From: Endomychus coccineus
Taxonomy: Eukaryota; Arthropoda; Insecta; Coleoptera; Endomychidae
Direction of reading: 5' to 3'
NCBI GenBank assembly: GCA_958510875.1
Contig: OY294067.1
Span: forward strand, 200,076,524 to 200,140,523
Length of the DNA stretch: 64,000 bases
Position 1 is the first letter of the stretch. The number at the start of each line of letters is the position of its first letter. The notes below the pieces were generated by a model, which saw only the letters and a program-made list of their open reading frames with translations, made no database searches and was not told the origin of the DNA. Positions 60,989 through 64,000 of this stretch are shown here, one piece after another. The position numbers and the translations under genes were made by a program.

Positions 60989-60991
<3 letters not shown>

Positions 60992-61230
60992 TAACTTTCG
61001 AACTACCGAAAAATAGTTTTTGAAGAATGAATTATTTTTATTAGAGCTTTATTACAAAGTTGTTCAATCTCTCGAGTCTAATTCTTAACTAACTACATTA
61101 TAATATATTAGTCGCATTTATATTTTGTGTTGTCTGCATTATTGTCTTGTCATTTGGTGTCGTATGTTGCTGATGTAAGAATTCTCTAAAACGTAATCCA
61201 GGACAGGCTGCTATATAATTCCTCCCCCTA
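60989..61230 (-). repeat. Putative 3' LTR and polypurine tract of the errantivirus-like element
   Basis: On the minus strand AGTAGGGGGAGGAA (about 61,217-61,230) lies a few bases after the env stop and looks like a polypurine tract. The sequence from about 61,219 down to the (TA)n at 60,988 would then be the 3' LTR, about 230 bp. The other LTR is outside the window, so the ends are not verified. Confidence 0.4.
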
Positions 61231-61231
61231 C

Positions 61232-62830
61232 TTAGAACGAAGCTTCCTCTGGAAGTTGTACTTTATTTCCTTGTAGTGGAAGTTGAATTGTAGGAGTTTT
61301 CTTTTGACTTCGATGTTTTCTCCATAATTTCGTTATAGCGGAAATTGCTATAACAGCTAATCCTATGTATAGGATAATAGTCCAGATGCTTGGAATGTGG
61401 TATTTGAAAGATTCTTCTATGATAGGTATAATATTGTTTGATGGGAGGTCTTTCAAATTCAGAGCCTTTAAATCCACACTAAATTTGGGGACTTCATTTT
61501 TTGTGTGTTCGAATTTTAATTTGTTAATCACAAGAGGTTGTCCATAAGTGCTGTCTAGGTACGTCATCTCATGATTGTGGAAATACGTTTTACATGTGTG
61601 TTGTTTTATCAGGTAGATTCCCGTTAGTTGCCTGGATTCTGTTCCTTCTTGACATTTTATTTTGATTTCTTCTTTTTGAGGGAATATTCCAAGATATTGA
61701 TTAATTTCAGGGATGATTTCCATATGGTTTTCTGGGATGTTCAAATGAATATACTGACATTGGCTTGAATTTCTATTTAGTAATATTTCCTCCTCGCATA
61801 GTGAGTTATGATTACTTTGGATGTACTTAGGACATTGATAAATTTTACCTCTCATACAAATGTCGTTTAGAGGTTTAATAATGTTGTCTTTAGATTTCAA
61901 TAGATATTTTAAATCGAGAATTATCGTTACAAATTCTGATTCGTATTTAGTTGGAATTGGGTGTAAATAGTAGAGCTCGAACTCTTTGTCAAAATCAATT
62001 GGGACTGACAAGAAATAATTAATTGTGCAAGATTCGATTTTACAATTAATTTTTATTATCGATTCGAAATCTAATATGTTTTCGTATTTCAATTCAAAGG
62101 GTAGACTTTCTTTATAAAGTGAAGATATTTTTTGTAATGCCAAGAATAGATCTCTAGTTTTCATTATGCTGGGATGTAGAGTATTCAATTTGCAAAAGGT
62201 GATGGAGTTCTCAACATCTTGTAAGATTTTTAAAATAGTATTATAAAGTATTAACAATTGATTATATAAGTCTTTTGCGAATAAGATATCTTCAGTTATA
62301 GTTACACGTTTCACTAATATACCCAATTGAAGGATTTTTGATTTTAGTACCATCTCGTTATGATGTATGTCCTTTATAGTATTATTAAAATTTTGGATGA
62401 TTTGTTTATTGAGAGAGTATTGCGGTTTTAATTGATTTTGAATATTATGTTGATTGGTTTGCATATGTTCCAAAATTGTATTGAACTTTTCGCCATCTTG
62501 TGCGTCTAGGTTGCCAGTAAACATTTTTATAACAGAGCCTAGTCTGTTGATTAAACCTCTTCTGTTTCTGACTTTGCCAGAATGTATATTGATATTATTT
62601 ATTTTTTCTTTGATAATAATTTGACTATATGTAACCATTTTGTTGTATTTATCTACTTCGTGAGAGTAAAGTGTATTGTTTACAGTGGTTGACTTAAGAT
62701 TTTCGTACTGGATGTTTAAGGTATTATATTCATCGTATAGGGGTTGCAGATTGTAGTAATGGACGAATATATGTTCAGTTTGTTGCAGCTTGGTGGCCCC
62801 TAGTTTAATCGGTAGAAGCCCCAAGTTCAA
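61232..62830 (-). CDS. env: Errantivirus-type envelope fusion protein (baculovirus F-like), open
   Basis: The open frame is 532 codons, starting at a TTG. The frame is also open upstream, overlapping the end of pol, as expected for an env made from a spliced message. It has a furin-like site RNRR (residues 88-91) followed directly by a Gly-Leu-rich fusion-peptide-like segment, with FTGNLDAQDG at 104-113. A Cys-containing ectodomain follows, then a hydrophobic anchor near residues 484-500 and a short basic cytoplasmic tail. This is the layout of F-type env proteins of insect gypsy-like endogenous retroviruses. It lies 11 bases from the pol stop. No stop or frameshift was seen in the env frame, unlike pol. 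No signal peptide is visible without the upstream spliced exon. Confidence 0.8.
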   Translation of the reverse strand: MNLGLLPIKLGATKLQQTEHIFVHYYNLQPLYDEYNTLNIQYENLKSTTVNNTLYSHEVDKYNKMVTYSQIIIKEKINNINIHSGKVRNRRGLINRLGSVIKMFTGNLDAQDGEKFNTILEHMQTNQHNIQNQLKPQYSLNKQIIQNFNNTIKDIHHNEMVLKSKILQLGILVKRVTITEDILFAKDLYNQLLILYNTILKILQDVENSITFCKLNTLHPSIMKTRDLFLALQKISSLYKESLPFELKYENILDFESIIKINCKIESCTINYFLSVPIDFDKEFELYYLHPIPTKYESEFVTIILDLKYLLKSKDNIIKPLNDICMRGKIYQCPKYIQSNHNSLCEEEILLNRNSSQCQYIHLNIPENHMEIIPEINQYLGIFPQKEEIKIKCQEGTESRQLTGIYLIKQHTCKTYFHNHEMTYLDSTYGQPLVINKLKFEHTKNEVPKFSVDLKALNLKDLPSNNIIPIIEESFKYHIPSIWTIILYIGLAVIAISAITKLWRKHRSQKKTPTIQLPLQGNKVQLPEEASF

Positions 62831-62841
62831 AGTTATATTCT

Positions 62842-64000
62842 TTATGTCTGCTCCTCGTCCATCTGAGACGGACCTGGAATATAAGTTTTCTGCTTAGGTC
62901 GTTTAATATTAGACAGGTGGATATTTTCCGTTGTGTTACCATGTTTGGGTATTATCTTGGCAGTTTTTAAATTTTTGTCAATACTTTTTATTCCTTCAGG
63001 TTTGAATTTATTATTGGTTTTGCTTTGTTTCTGTTTATTTTGTACATAGACCTGTTCGAGAATATCTGGTAGAGTTTCTCTAAGCTCATTTACTTTATTA
63101 ATTATTCGTTCCTTTTTTTGTTGGATATCGAGATTTAATTTTTTATATAGCAATTTTAGTTTTTCCCTGTGGTTCGAAATATAATTATTTGCCAATTGTT
63201 TATCTAATTCAATGTTAAAAGGAGATTCAGTTTGTAAATGACCGGTTATAATTTCGTAAGGTCGTAGATTAGTTACAGAGTGTATTGAATTATTGTAGGC
63301 TAGTAAAGCATAATTGATTTTTGTTTCTATATGTTCATTTTGATATTCTCTCTGATTATTCAACAGTCTTATGTGTTCAATTAAAGTGGAGTGAAATCTT
63401 TCGACGATCCCATTTGATTCTGGGTGTTGAGAACTTATAAAATGCATTTTTACCTCATGAGTTTGTAATAACTCTTTCACTAGACTGTTTTTGAATTCTA
63501 AACAGTTATCTGATATTATTTGCTCTGGTATACAGTGGTGTGTAAAATATCTTACGAGATTATTAACAACTTCTATGCCTTGAGCTGAATTTAATTTATA
63601 AGCTTGGGCATATTTGGAAAATGAATCGACTATTGTTAAGAATTTTACGTTCTCCAAAGAAATACTGTCGACATGTAAGATCTGGAAGGGTCTTACGGCA
63701 GTAGGTGTTATATTGAATTTTAGTTTTAAGGGGTTTCTGTCATATTTTATTACTTGGCATATTTCACAATTATTGATATAGTTTTGTATAGATTTTCGTT
63801 GATTAGGCCAATAATACAGATTTTTTTATTTGATTTTCTGTTTCATCTAGTCCTCTATGATTCCTTTTACTCTCATGATAGTTTTGTATAGTTCGTACTA
63901 TTTCATCATCTTCGATAATATCTACGAGTTTTGTTGTACATTTAATCATATTGAGTTCAGAGTTTTTGAAATATTTCTGGAGCACTTTACTGAATTTTTC
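62842..64000 (-). pseudogene. pol: Errantivirus-like integrase, frameshifted and cut by window end
   Basis: The DDE core is readable on the minus strand from about 63,657: IVDSFSKYAQ (first Asp), IISDNCLEF (second Asp) and HPESNGIVERFHSTLIEH (Glu). A Lys-rich C-terminal domain ends at 62,842. Upstream, in another frame (63,985-63,803), lies the start of the zinc-binding HHCC domain, with YHESKRNHRG. The frame is lost in an A-run near 63,825, and YYWPNQRKS-like and NNCEICQ-like codons continue in a different frame before the core. RT and RNase H lie beyond the window. Integrase inserts the DNA copy into the host genome. The frameshift suggests this pol is defective. Confidence 0.8.

Overview
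This window looks like a transposon-dense intergenic or heterochromatic stretch from an arthropod, most likely an insect. It is AT-rich and has no bacterial-type operons. Coding remnants are split by GT..AG introns, long (TA)n microsatellites are common, and almost every recognisable protein belongs to a eukaryotic mobile element: Ty3/gypsy and errantivirus-like elements, Penelope-like elements, R2-like and CR1/jockey-like non-LTR elements, a cut-and-paste transposase, MITEs and a Polinton-like element. The species cannot be named from sequence alone. All family calls come from reading motifs, not from database searches.

Layout. 1-5 kb: old sequence with a degraded Ty3/gypsy pol (2.69-4.2 kb) and an inverted piece of the same pol (4.3-4.5 kb). 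6.5-8.55 kb: spliced exons of a decayed DUF4806-like gene on the minus strand; a second locus of that type is at 19.5 kb. 11.49-13.8 kb: a decayed transposase gene whose 3' end was cut off by a 718-bp TA-flanked MITE. 16.3-16.7 kb: a gypsy RNase H fragment. 20.4-20.9 kb: a jockey-like reverse transcriptase (RT) relic. 22.0-22.4 kb: a gag-like relic. 23.1-26.0 kb: direct and inverted low-copy repeats. 26-29.3 kb: tRNA-like repeats, Penelope-like fragments and an R2-like 3' fragment, separated by (TA)n tracts. 29.3-31.4 kb: noncoding sequence with a minisatellite.

31,391-50,634: a 19.2-kb near-perfect palindrome. It has arms of about 9.6 and 9.5 kb around a 145-bp unpaired centre. Its ends are 5'-AGTAGATTAAG and it is bracketed by a 6-bp GATCTA target duplication. 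Those ends, and a decayed adenain-type cysteine protease in each arm, mark it as a Polinton/Maverick-type element. Each arm carries the same genes: protease remnant, two paralogous exonuclease-like genes, a small membrane ORF, a small charged ORF, a nucleotidyltransferase-like gene and a C2H2 zinc-finger gene. No polB, integrase, packaging ATPase or major capsid gene was seen. The two arms carry different inactivating lesions.

50.6-61 kb: a Penelope-like element with a GIY-YIG domain abuts the palindrome. It is followed by a 5'-truncated R2-like element sitting in (TA)n, a tandem array of ~475-bp units with tRNA-like cores, a second Penelope-like family with a hammerhead-ribozyme-like motif, a CR1/jockey-like element with an internal deletion, and a rearranged Penelope copy. 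61.2-64 kb: on the minus strand, the 3' half of an errantivirus-like provirus (integrase, then an open env).

Little here works as a set of cooperating host genes. The main biology is transposon structure: a self-inverted Polinton-like element, recurrent use of (TA)n by unrelated retroelements, and recurrent hammerhead-like motifs.
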